Of a DNA stretch of 64,000 nucleotides, positions 8,055 through 15,440 are shown piece after piece. Under the pieces are notes generated by a model, which was not told the origin of the DNA, made no database searches, and saw only the letters and a list, made by a program, of their open reading frames with translations. A program made the position numbers and the translations under genes. Position 1 is the stretch's first letter. Each line of letters opens with the position of its first letter. The stretch is from Herbiconiux oxytropis (GTDB lineage Bacteria; Actinomycetota; Actinomycetes; Actinomycetales; Microbacteriaceae): positions 372,001 through 436,000 of the forward strand of contig NZ_JANLCK010000003.1 of NCBI RefSeq assembly GCF_024979315.1. The letters run 5' to 3'.

Positions 8055-9359
8055 TCAGGCGGGGGAGGCGGCGAGGGCAGGAGTGCGGGAGGAGGCCGCG
8101 AGGTGGCCGCGCAGGGTGTCGGTCTCGTAGTCGTGGCGGAACAGGCCCCGGGCGCGCAGCAGCGGGACGAGCTCGTCGGCGATCACCTCGAGGCCGTCGA
8201 TCAGGCGGTCCGGCTGAAGGTTGAAGCCGTCGATGGCGCCGGAATGGAACCAGTCCTCGATGCGGTCGACCAGCTGCTCGGGGGTCCCCACGAAGCCGCC
8301 GTGACCGGATCCGGTGTAGCGCGTCTCCCGCAGGTACTCGCGCACGGTGGGCCGGGTCTGCCGGATCCGCTCGAAGATCGACTGCCGGAAGCCGATGCTG
8401 CCACGGAACGTCGCGTGGTCGACGGGGGCCTCGAGCAGCTCCGCCGGGAACGGCTCGTCGAGCTCGAGGGCCGACACGTCGTAGCCGATCGACTGCGAGA
8501 GCCACTGCGCCGAGTAAGAGGCCGGACCGAGGTCGTGCAGCTCGTCGCTCCGGCGGCGAGCCTCCTCCTCGGTGCTGCCGAGCGTGAGGAGGAGTCCGGG
8601 CAGGATCTTCACGGCGTCGGCCGAGCGCCCCGCCGCGAGCGCGTGCTGCTTGACCTCGCGGTAGTGCTCGATCGCGCCCTCCTTCGTGAGCTCGGCGGCG
8701 AACACGCCGTCGGCCACGCGGCCGGCGAGCGCGCGGCCCTCCGGCGATCCGCCGGCCTGGAAGATCACCGGGCGCCCCTGCGGCGACGGCGGAACGTGCA
8801 GCCGGCCCTCGATGTCGAAGAACCGCCCGTGGTGCCGGATGGCGGTGCCCGTGCGGGCCGACTCCCACAGGGCGATCACGACGTCGGCGAACTCGGAGCC
8901 GCGCTGGTAGCGGTCACCGCGGGCGAGCACGTCGTCGAGCCCGAAGTTGTTGGCGGTGGGGGTGTCACGCGAGGTCACGAGGTTCCAGGCGGCGCGGCCA
9001 CCCGAGACGGTGTCGAAGCTCAGCAGACGCTCGGCGAGCTCGAACGGATCGTTGAACGTGGTCGAGGCGGTGGCGATGAGGCCCACCCGGCTCGTCGCCC
9101 GCGCCACGTGCGACCACGTGACGGTGGGGTCGAAGCGCGAGTTGTTGGCGTCGTAGGAGGGGTTGCCGAGGGCGGCGCCGTCGGCGAGGAAGATGGCGTC
9201 GAGCGTGCCGCGCTCGGCCAGGGCACCGATGCGGCGCCAGTAGTCGGCGTCGGTCGGAGAGTGGATGCCGAGCAGGTCGGTCTGCCACGCGGCCGGCAGG
9301 TAGCCGAGCGTGAGCACGTTGATTCCGAGGATGACGTGGCCGTCGCGGCGCTCTGACAT
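8055..9359 (-). CDS. LLM-class FMN monooxygenase, NtaA/SnaA/DszA family
   Basis: Flavin monooxygenase of about 434 residues resembling nitrilotriacetate monooxygenase A and DszA. Typical family segments are GINVLTLGYLPAAWQ at the N-terminus, DAIFLADGAAL, ATTFNDPFELAERLLSFDTVSGGRAAWNLVTS (the long FMN-pocket block), and FDIEGRLHVPPSPQGRPVIFQAGGSPEGRALAGRVADGVFA. Such enzymes need FMNH2 from a separate reductase. The ATG at 9359 has GGAAGGGG as ribosome site. It diverges from another LLM-like gene on the plus strand, sharing a 209-bp control region. In context with MetY and a SfnB/DszC-like protein it probably releases sulfur or oxidises an organosulfur compound (inference). Confidence 0.88.
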   Translation of the reverse strand: MSERRDGHVILGINVLTLGYLPAAWQTDLLGIHSPTDADYWRRIGALAERGTLDAIFLADGAALGNPSYDANNSRFDPTVTWSHVARATSRVGLIATASTTFNDPFELAERLLSFDTVSGGRAAWNLVTSRDTPTANNFGLDDVLARGDRYQRGSEFADVVIALWESARTGTAIRHHGRFFDIEGRLHVPPSPQGRPVIFQAGGSPEGRALAGRVADGVFAAELTKEGAIEHYREVKQHALAAGRSADAVKILPGLLLTLGSTEEEARRRSDELHDLGPASYSAQWLSQSIGYDVSALELDEPFPAELLEAPVDHATFRGSIGFRQSIFERIRQTRPTVREYLRETRYTGSGHGGFVGTPEQLVDRIEDWFHSGAIDGFNLQPDRLIDGLEVIADELVPLLRARGLFRHDYETDTLRGHLAASSRTPALAASPA

Positions 9360-9387
9360 GGTGACCCCTTCCAGGTTCTTTCGAGCG

Positions 9388-9393
9388 ACGGTA
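9388..9393 (-). promoter_or_regulatory. -10 box TACCGT for the minus-strand monooxygenase
   Basis: Read on the minus strand the bases are TACCGT, about 29 nt before the ATG at 9359, leaving room for a short leader with its GGAAGGGG ribosome site. Confidence 0.35.
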
Positions 9394-9421
9394 GAGGATG
9401 CGCCGCGCGGGTGATCCGGTG

Positions 9422-9492
9422 CGGTCGCGACCGCGACACATTGCTCAACAGAACCGCCGGATCCTCGCGATTGTGACGGTCCGTGACCGCGA
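9422..9492. promoter_or_regulatory. Pair of CGGTC-N-GACCGCGA operator candidates
   Basis: CGGTCGCGACCGCGA at 9422-9436 (the first 12 bases are a perfect palindrome) recurs as CGGTCCGTGACCGCGA at 9477-9492, 55 bp apart, in the region between two divergent monooxygenase genes. The arrangement fits a dimeric regulator binding twice. No regulator gene lies next to it, so the binding protein is unknown. Confidence 0.4.
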
Positions 9493-9518
9493 TGGTGGGG
9501 CACCCGCGGAGCGCTTCC

Positions 9519-9524
9519 TAGCCT
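9519..9524 (+). promoter_or_regulatory. -10 box TAGCCT for the plus-strand sulfur genes
   Basis: TAGCCT lies 45 bp before the ATG at 9569. A transcript starting near 9531 would carry the AAGAGGG ribosome site at 9555-9563 and run into metY and the acyl-CoA-dehydrogenase-like gene through overlapping junctions. Confidence 0.35.
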
Positions 9525-9568
9525 GGCGGGACCGTCGTGGAGGCGGACCGTCGAGAAGAGGGATCACG

Positions 9569-10621
9569 ATGACCGAGAGCACACCCACCCGGCCGCCTGC
9601 GCCTCGGGCTCTGGCCCTGGGCCTGAGTGGCGCCCACCTCGTGGCGCTCGCGGAGCATCCGGGCGCCGCCGCCGTGCTCGACGGGCTCGGACTCGCCTTC
9701 ACCGCCCTCGGTGTGGACCGGCTCGGCGTGGATCGGCTCAGTGTGGACCGGCTCGGCGTGGGCCAGGTGGATCACGGCGACCTCGGGGCGACCTTCGACT
9801 CGAGCGTGGCCGCGGCGGCCTTCGCGACGGATGCGTCCACGACGCCGTTCCTCGTGGTGGCGGCACCGCACCGCGACCACCCCTACAACCTCGCCCGCCG
9901 TGTCGCCTCGCTCGACCACCTGTCGGGCGGCCGCGCCGGTGTGCTGCTCGGTGAGCGCGACCGGTTCGCTCCCGGTGGCGACCCCGGCCGTGAGGCCTGG
10001 GGCGGGGCGCGCCTGTCGCACGGCGCACCGCTCGAACCGGCCACCACGCGCGACGCCGCGGTGGTGCTGCAGGAGCTCTGGCAGAGCTGGCCCGCCGACA
10101 CGATCGTGGGCGACCGCGAGTCGCGGATCTACGCCGAGGCCGACCGCATCGTGCACATCGACCACCATGGCGTGTTCGAGGTGGCGGGCCCGCTGAACGT
10201 GCCGTCGACGCCCCAGGGGTCTCCCGTGCTCGCCCGGCACGCCGCGAGCCCCGCCGAGGTGGAGGCCGCGCGGGGCGTGGCCGAGGTGCTCGTGGTCGAG
10301 GAGGATCTGCTCCCCGCGGCCCTCGAGGCGGGCGTGCCCGTGTTCGTGATCGTGCACGCACATTCCACCGGGGACTCCCTCGCCGGCCGCGTCGCCGCCC
10401 TCGACCCCCGCGCGCACCTGCTCCTGGTGCCGGATGCTGCGACCACACTCGTCGAGATCGCCCACCTCGTGGCGCACCTCGGCACGGATCGCCACGGCGC
10501 TGCGGCGTCCCCAGGCCGTGCCGGCACCCTGCGCGATCGGCTGGGACTGCCGACCCCCGATCCGCTGCTCGTCGGCGCCCGCCCGGCGTTCCCCGCACCC
10601 GTCGCACAGGCAGCCCTGTGA
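9569..10621 (+). CDS. Divergent LLM-class flavin monooxygenase-like protein
   Basis: Protein of 350 residues related to NtaA/SnaA-type monooxygenases but shorter and eroded. Recognisable parts are TTPFLVVAAPHRDHPYNLARRVASLDHLSGGRAGVLLGERDRF and HHGVFEVAGPLNVPSTPQGSPVLARHA, which match the FMN-pocket and the PPSPQG blocks of the family. The strand-rich N-terminal part contains a four-fold 15-bp repeat encoding LGVDR/LSVDR units. It starts at the ATG at 9569 behind AAGAGGGATC. Its stop overlaps the GTG of metY. It may be a catalytically active monooxygenase with a small substrate, or a decayed partner subunit; sequence alone does not decide. Confidence 0.75.
   Translation: MTESTPTRPPAPRALALGLSGAHLVALAEHPGAAAVLDGLGLAFTALGVDRLGVDRLSVDRLGVGQVDHGDLGATFDSSVAAAAFATDASTTPFLVVAAPHRDHPYNLARRVASLDHLSGGRAGVLLGERDRFAPGGDPGREAWGGARLSHGAPLEPATTRDAAVVLQELWQSWPADTIVGDRESRIYAEADRIVHIDHHGVFEVAGPLNVPSTPQGSPVLARHAASPAEVEAARGVAEVLVVEEDLLPAALEAGVPVFVIVHAHSTGDSLAGRVAALDPRAHLLLVPDAATTLVEIAHLVAHLGTDRHGAAASPGRAGTLRDRLGLPTPDPLLVGARPAFPAPVAQAAL
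9707..9766 (+). repeat. Four 15-bp tandem repeats inside a CDS
   Basis: Units begin at 9707, 9722, 9737 and 9752 and read CTCGGTGTGGACCGG with small changes (the fourth ends GGGCCAG). They are in frame and encode L-G/S-V-D/G-R/Q units, so copy number can change without a frameshift. Confidence 0.8.
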
Positions 10622-12021
10622 CCGGCGAGCACGCGACGGGCGCCGAGGGGCGCACCGCGCACGAGATCGCCGAGCCGCACTACGACTGGGCGGGTTTCGG
10701 TTTCGACACCCGTCAGGTGCACGCCGGTGAGGCCCCCGAGCCCGGCCACGGCTCGCGGATCACGCCCATCCACCTCGCCAACGCCTTCCGTTTCGAGAGC
10801 TTCGATCAGACCCACGGGCGCTTCGCGGGCACCGACGAGGGTCAGCTCTACTCGCGGCACCTCAACCCCACGAACGAGGTCGCCGAGCGGCGGATCGCCT
10901 CGCTCGAAGGCGGCACGGGGGCCGTGGTCGTGGGCTCGGGCACCGCGGCCATCAGCTCGGTGCTCATCGCCCTGCTCGAGTCCGGCGACCGGTTCGTCTC
11001 GACCGCGAGCATCTACAGCGGCACCCAGATCCTCTTCGACCGGGCGCTCAAGCGGCTCGGCATCACGGTCGACTACGTCTGGGACCCGACCGACGAGGCC
11101 GAGTGGGCTGCCGCCATCCACCCCGACACGAAGGCGATCTTCACCGAGACCATCCCGAACCCGAAGAACGACATCGTCGACATCGGATTCGTCGCGGGCA
11201 TCGCGGCCCGGCACGGCGTCCCGCTCGTGGTCGACAACACGGTCGCCACCCCCTATCTCATCCGGCCGCTCGAGCACGGGGCGAGCTTCGTGGTGCACTC
11301 CTCCACGAAGTTCCTCGGCGGGCACGGCGCGGGCCTCTCGGGCGTGATCATCGACGGCGGCACCTTCGACTGGCGCGCCACCGACCGCCGCTATCCGCTG
11401 CTCACCGATCCGCAGGCGCCCGGCGTCCCCTCCTTCCTCGACCGGCTCGGCACCGAGCAGGCCTTCGAGAGCTACCTCCGGCTCACCGTCGTGAACGACA
11501 TCGGGCCGGCGCTGTCGCCGTTCAACGGCTTCCTGCTGCAGCAGGGCATCGAGACGCTGTCGCTCCGGATGGAACGGCACCTCGACAACGCGCGCACCGT
11601 GGCGCTGTGGCTCGCCGAGCAGCCCGAGGTGGAGTCGGTCGACTTCGCGGGGCTGCCCGGGCACCCCGCGGAGGCTCTCGCCGAGAGGCTCTACGGCGGG
11701 CGCACCGGATCGGTCTTCGCCTTCACGGTGGCCGGCGGACTCGAGGGTGCGCGCGTGTTCATCGACCGGCTGCAGGTGTTCTCGCGCATGACGAACATCG
11801 GCGACGTGCGGTCGATGGCCATCCATCCCGGCACGACCACGCACCTCTCGTTCAGCGACGAGAAGAGGGGGCGGCTCGGCATCGCGCCAGGGCTCATCCG
11901 CCTGTCGGTCGGAATCGAGACGGTCGACGACCTCATCACCGATCTGGCCAACGGCCTGCGCGCCGTGCGCGACGCCGGTCTGGTGCCCGAATCTCTGTCC
12001 CTCACCGGAGGAAACCGATGA
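10618..12021 (+). CDS. metY: O-acetylhomoserine sulfhydrylase / Cys-Met metabolism PLP enzyme
   Basis: PLP enzyme of 467 residues in the Cys/Met metabolism family. Landmarks: [22 protein letters not shown], the pyridine-ring Asp in [14 protein letters not shown] (about residue 206) and the PLP lysine in [11 protein letters not shown] (about Lys231). Length and the late segment [29 protein letters not shown] fit O-acetylhomoserine sulfhydrylase (MetY), which makes homocysteine from sulfide. The GTG start at 10618 overlaps the stop of the monooxygenase gene, and the stop overlaps the next ATG. Its place between monooxygenases suggests that released sulfide or methanethiol is fixed here. A cystathionine gamma-synthase or related lyase role cannot be fully excluded. 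Confidence 0.85.
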   Translation: MTGEHATGAEGRTAHEIAEPHYDWAGFGFDTRQVHAGEAPEPGHGSRITPIHLANAFRFESFDQTHGRFAGTDEGQLYSRHLNPTNEVAERRIASLEGGTGAVVVGSGTAAISSVLIALLESGDRFVSTASIYSGTQILFDRALKRLGITVDYVWDPTDEAEWAAAIHPDTKAIFTETIPNPKNDIVDIGFVAGIAARHGVPLVVDNTVATPYLIRPLEHGASFVVHSSTKFLGGHGAGLSGVIIDGGTFDWRATDRRYPLLTDPQAPGVPSFLDRLGTEQAFESYLRLTVVNDIGPALSPFNGFLLQQGIETLSLRMERHLDNARTVALWLAEQPEVESVDFAGLPGHPAEALAERLYGGRTGSVFAFTVAGGLEGARVFIDRLQVFSRMTNIGDVRSMAIHPGTTTHLSFSDEKRGRLGIAPGLIRLSVGIETVDDLITDLANGLRAVRDAGLVPESLSLTGGNR

Positions 12022-13310
12022 CCATCACCACGAACCCTTCGGCGCCGACCGCCGGTGCGTCCGCCGCGCCGCTGCTCGTGCCCGCCACCGCCACCGACGC
12101 CGAGCTCTCGGCCCGCTTCCAGCCGATCTTCGACAGCATCGCCGCCGGCAACCTCGAGCGCGAGCAGCAGCGTGGCTTCCCCTTCGAGCAGGTGCGCTGG
12201 CTCATCGACGCGGGTCTCGGCCGGGTGCGCGTGCCGGCTTCGCGAGGGGGCTTCGGCGCGTCGCTCAGGCAGACCTTCCAGCTGCTCACCGACCTCGGCG
12301 AGGCCGACCCCAACGTGGCGCACGTCTGGCGCAACCACCTCGCCTTCGTGGAGGACCGCCTGAACGCCCCGCTCTCGCCGGCCAACGAGGTCTGGATCGA
12401 GCGGATCCTGGCGGGCGAGTTCGTGGGCGGCGGCTGGACCGAGGCGAACAACGGCTCGTTCGCGAACCTCAAGACCATCCTCACCCCGGTCGACGCGGCC
12501 GACGAGTCGGGCCCGTGGCGCATCTCGGGCGCCAAGTTCTACGCCACGGGCAGCCTCTACGCCGACTGGCTCGACGTGATCGGGCGCACGGAGGACGGTC
12601 GGCTCCTCACGGCGCTCGTGCGGCGCGAGCAGGAGGGCGTGGAGCTCGTCGACGACTGGCGCGGCTTCGGCCAGCAGACGACGGCCTCGGGCAGCGCCAC
12701 CTACCGCGACGCCCACGTCGACGCCGACGACCTCTTCCCGGCCGTGGAGCGCTTCAGCTACCAGGCGCTGTTCTACCAGACGTCGCTGCTGGCGGTGCTC
12801 GCGGGCATCACGAAGGCCACCCAGCGCGACGGGATCGCCGCGCTGACCTCCCGCAAGCGCAACTACAGCCACGGTCTCGCCGACGACCCGGCCGAGGATC
12901 CGCAGCTGCTGCAGGTGATCGGTCGGGTGTCGGCGCTCGCGTACGCCGCCGAATCGGCCGTGCAGCGCTCGAGCGCCACGCTCGACCAAGTTGCGGCCGC
13001 GCACGCCACGGGCGACCGCGACGCGGAGCACGAGGCGCACGTCTTCGCCGCGGTGGAGACCACGCGGGCCCAGGTCGCCATCATCGAGGCGGCCCTCACG
13101 GCCACCACGATCGTGTTCGACGCGCTCGGCTCCTCGGGCGTCTCGAAGGATCGGGCGCTCGACCGGCACTGGCGGAATGCCCGCACCCTCGCGTCGCACA
13201 ACCCTCGCGTCTACAAGGAGCGCATCCTCGGCGAGTGGTTCGTGCACGGCTCCGATCCGACCCGCATCTACGGCGACCTCTCGCCGGCCGCGGCGGGCCA
13301 GTCGGCCTAG
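12018..13310 (+). CDS. Acyl-CoA-dehydrogenase-fold flavin monooxygenase (DszC/SfnB-like)
   Basis: Protein of 430 residues with the acyl-CoA dehydrogenase fold but a monooxygenase-type pattern, as in DszC (dibenzothiophene monooxygenase) and SfnB (dimethylsulfone utilisation). Visible blocks: GGFGASLRQTFQLLTDLGEADPNVAHVWRNH, FVGGGWTEANNG, WRISGAKFYATGSLYADWLDVIGR, and the C-terminal HWRNARTLASHNPRVYKERILGEW. It would use FMNH2 and oxygen. The ATG at 12018 overlaps the metY stop (ATGA) and a GGAGGAAA ribosome site precedes it. It closes the plus-strand operon. No flavin reductase gene is in this block, so reduced flavin must come from elsewhere. Confidence 0.85.
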   Translation: MTITTNPSAPTAGASAAPLLVPATATDAELSARFQPIFDSIAAGNLEREQQRGFPFEQVRWLIDAGLGRVRVPASRGGFGASLRQTFQLLTDLGEADPNVAHVWRNHLAFVEDRLNAPLSPANEVWIERILAGEFVGGGWTEANNGSFANLKTILTPVDAADESGPWRISGAKFYATGSLYADWLDVIGRTEDGRLLTALVRREQEGVELVDDWRGFGQQTTASGSATYRDAHVDADDLFPAVERFSYQALFYQTSLLAVLAGITKATQRDGIAALTSRKRNYSHGLADDPAEDPQLLQVIGRVSALAYAAESAVQRSSATLDQVAAAHATGDRDAEHEAHVFAAVETTRAQVAIIEAALTATTIVFDALGSSGVSKDRALDRHWRNARTLASHNPRVYKERILGEWFVHGSDPTRIYGDLSPAAAGQSA

Positions 13311-13318
13311 CCGCCCCA

Positions 13319-13357
13319 CCCGCCCGCCCTTCCCGCCGGTGGGGTGCGACGGGCGGG
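13319..13357. terminator. GC-rich hairpin between convergent genes
   Basis: CCCGCCCG at 13319-13326 pairs perfectly with CGGGCGGG at 13350-13357 across a 23-nt spacer, between stops of converging genes. No T-tract follows. Confidence 0.4.
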
Positions 13358-13388
13358 GCGCGAGGTGAGACCGGTGCGGGGCGTGGGG

Positions 13389-13853
13389 TCAGGCGGAAGT
13401 GCGAGGCCGAGGCGACGGCGTCCCGGGCATCAGGCGGAGGTAGGAGACCGAGGCCGCTGTGCCCCCGACCGCCAACGCGAGCCCGGCCACCGCGGCGGCC
13501 GGCCGGCCGGCCGACACGGCGATGGTGAGGTTCCCCACGGCGTTGAGCACGAGCCCGGCCATCACCGGTCCGCGGGTGCGGCGGATCCGCCCGTCGGCGA
13601 CCCGCGCCACGGCCACGACCGCCAGAAGCCACGTGCCACCGGCGACCGCCGCACACGCGCCGACGAGGGCGCCGTCGAGCGCCGTGGAGGACCCAGGGAC
13701 GGCCCGCGAGCGGATCACGGCCGCCGCCGTGCCCGCCGCGACCACCCCCGCCAGGTCGAGGCACAGCACGATCCGGAGCCCCCGCACGCTGCGGGAGCCG
13801 ACCCGCCCGGGCCGATCTTCACGCCCTCCGTCGCGGTGCATCCGGCCCGTCAC
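13389..13853 (-). CDS. Small integral membrane protein, unknown function
   Basis: Unrecognised protein of 154 residues with four likely membrane helices: IVLCLDLAGVVAAGTAAAVI, LVGACAAVAGGTWLLAVVAVA, MAGLVLNAVGNLTIAVSAG and AAVAGLALAVGGTAASVSYL. The head of about 25 residues is Arg/Gly-rich and cytoplasmic. The GTG at 13853 overlaps the stop of the preceding small gene (GTGA), and this chain of overlaps makes it the last gene of a four-gene minus-strand operon with two glycosyltransferases. That context suggests a membrane partner or transporter-like accessory for a glycoconjugate, an inference only. An internal ATG four codons later is an alternative start. Confidence 0.6.
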   Translation of the reverse strand: MTGRMHRDGGREDRPGRVGSRSVRGLRIVLCLDLAGVVAAGTAAAVIRSRAVPGSSTALDGALVGACAAVAGGTWLLAVVAVARVADGRIRRTRGPVMAGLVLNAVGNLTIAVSAGRPAAAVAGLALAVGGTAASVSYLRLMPGTPSPRPRTSA

Positions 13854-14050
13854 ACGGGGTCGTTGTGCCGATCGTGGGGAGTCGATTTGAAGCGGCCGGG
13901 CATGGCGGGGTACTCCGACGACGCGGTCTCGCGGCCGGGGGTCGGCTGCGGGTTCACGTCGTCGAGGGTCAGGAGGCCGTCGGGATCCTTGGGGTCGTGG
14001 TGGCCGTTCAGTCGCTCGCCGAGCCGGGCCTTGTCGTCGTCATCTGGCAT
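13850..14050 (-). CDS. Small acidic hydrophilic protein, unknown function
   Basis: Protein of 66 residues with no membrane helix. It is charged and begins MPDDDDKARLGERLNGHHDPKD, followed by a Pro-rich, probably disordered second half ending in PGRFKSTPHDRHNDPV. I do not recognise the family. The ATG at 14050 lies inside the end of the glycosyltransferase gene (11-bp overlap) and its stop overlaps the next GTG, so it is very probably translated as part of the operon. Confidence 0.55.
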   Translation of the reverse strand: MPDDDDKARLGERLNGHHDPKDPDGLLTLDDVNPQPTPGRETASSEYPAMPGRFKSTPHDRHNDPV

Positions 14051-15440
14051 GCTTCCAGCTTGCCCCGTCGGCGGCTCCGCGGCAGCGGCCACGACGATCG
14101 AGATCGACGCCGGATGCCGGATGCCGGAGGGCGGATGACGCGGGGGAGGTGGCGGCTGCGTAGGCCCGCTCGGGGCCGGGGAAGCTCCTGAGCCCCGCGG
14201 CGATGGCACCGAGCTCCACACGACCGGGGTAGTCGGGGGAGAGCAGGCGGCCGAGCGCCTCCGCGAGCTCGGCGGGCGTGGCCGCGTTCGGATCGAGCGC
14301 CTCACCGAGCCCGGCCCGCTCGAGCGCGGCGGCCCCGGCGAACTGGTCGGTCGAGAACGGGAGCACGAGCAGCGGCACCCCCGAGTCGACCGCCTCGGTC
14401 ACGCTGTTGTTGCCGCCGTGCGTGACGGCGGCGGCCGCGTGCCGCAGCAGCGTCACCTGCGGCAGGTGCTCGCGCACGAGCCAGCGGGCCGGGAGGGGGC
14501 CGAGCCGCGCGGAGTCGCCCGATCCGGTGGCCACGGCCGCCCGCACCCCGAGCTGCCGGAGCGCCTCGGCCACTCGCGCGAGCACGTCGTCGCGCACCGA
14601 GAGGAAGCTGCCGAAGCTCACGTAGACGAAGGGATCGGCCGACTCCGCGATCCACGCCTCGACCGCGGCGTCGCCCGAGTCGTCGCGCCGGGTGGAGCCG
14701 AGGTGCGTGTGCGGAGGCAGGAGCGATGCGCGGGCCGGGTCGTCGAGCTCGGCCGGGTAGTTGAACAGCAGCAGGTCGCCGGTCTCGGAGAAGGCCGACG
14801 CGGAGGGCGGGAGCTCGGGAGCGAGCGCCGCGAGGGCGGCGTTCCACTCGGCCGTGAAGCTCTCGCTCACCCGCCGGCAGAGGGCCTCGAGCCCGGCGAG
14901 GGCATCCGGATCCGGATCGAACGCGGCCGGCCAGGCGGCGGGGTAGCCGTAGAGCTCGTCGCCCACGGGCAGCGCGCTCGGGTGGCCGAGCACCACATCG
15001 GCATAGCGGATGCCGGCGGCCTCGAGCCCCAGGCGGGCGCTGAAGGCGAGGTGGTCGACGATGACGGTGTCCGGCTGCACGGCCTCGACCACCGCGATCG
15101 TCGCGGCCGCCTTCTCGACCGGCCGCCACATGAGGTCGGTGAGGCGCTCGCCGGCCTGGTAGTGCAGGGTCGGCACGAGACCGAGCCGCGTGGCGTCGAA
15201 GAAACCGCGCAGCGAGTCGTCCTCCTCCTCGGGCTGCTCCTCGGCCCGGATGACGCCCGGGTTCGACCCGCGGCCGAGCTCGAGCGGCACCCGCTCGAAG
15301 CCGAAGCGGCGCACGATGTCGTCGGTGGCCGGACCCGTGGCCACCACCACGCGCTCGCCGCGGCGCTGCCAGGCGGTGGCGATGGCGGCGAGCGGGAGCA
15401 GGTGCGAGGCGTAGTCGGGGCTGATGACGAGCAGGGTCAC
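14040..15440 (-). CDS. GT1-family glycosyltransferase (UGT/MGT-like)
   Basis: Glycosyltransferase of 466 residues with the GT-B fold of macrolide/UDP-glycosyltransferases. The N-terminal domain begins MTLLVISPDYASHLLPLAAIA; the C-terminal nucleotide-sugar domain has YVSFGSFLSVRDDVLARVAEALR and the donor-binding block THGGNNSVTEAVDSGVPLLVLPFSTDQFAGAAALERAG, close to the classical HCGxxS..E motif. The last 35 residues after ERAYAAA look like a non-conserved tail that runs over the next gene. The GTG at 15440 overlaps the stop of the HEAT-GT4 fusion gene. It probably adds a sugar to a lipid or small molecule in sequence with that enzyme; acceptor unknown. Confidence 0.82.
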   Translation of the reverse strand: MTLLVISPDYASHLLPLAAIATAWQRRGERVVVATGPATDDIVRRFGFERVPLELGRGSNPGVIRAEEQPEEEDDSLRGFFDATRLGLVPTLHYQAGERLTDLMWRPVEKAAATIAVVEAVQPDTVIVDHLAFSARLGLEAAGIRYADVVLGHPSALPVGDELYGYPAAWPAAFDPDPDALAGLEALCRRVSESFTAEWNAALAALAPELPPSASAFSETGDLLLFNYPAELDDPARASLLPPHTHLGSTRRDDSGDAAVEAWIAESADPFVYVSFGSFLSVRDDVLARVAEALRQLGVRAAVATGSGDSARLGPLPARWLVREHLPQVTLLRHAAAAVTHGGNNSVTEAVDSGVPLLVLPFSTDQFAGAAALERAGLGEALDPNAATPAELAEALGRLLSPDYPGRVELGAIAAGLRSFPGPERAYAAATSPASSALRHPASGVDLDRRGRCRGAADGASWKHAR

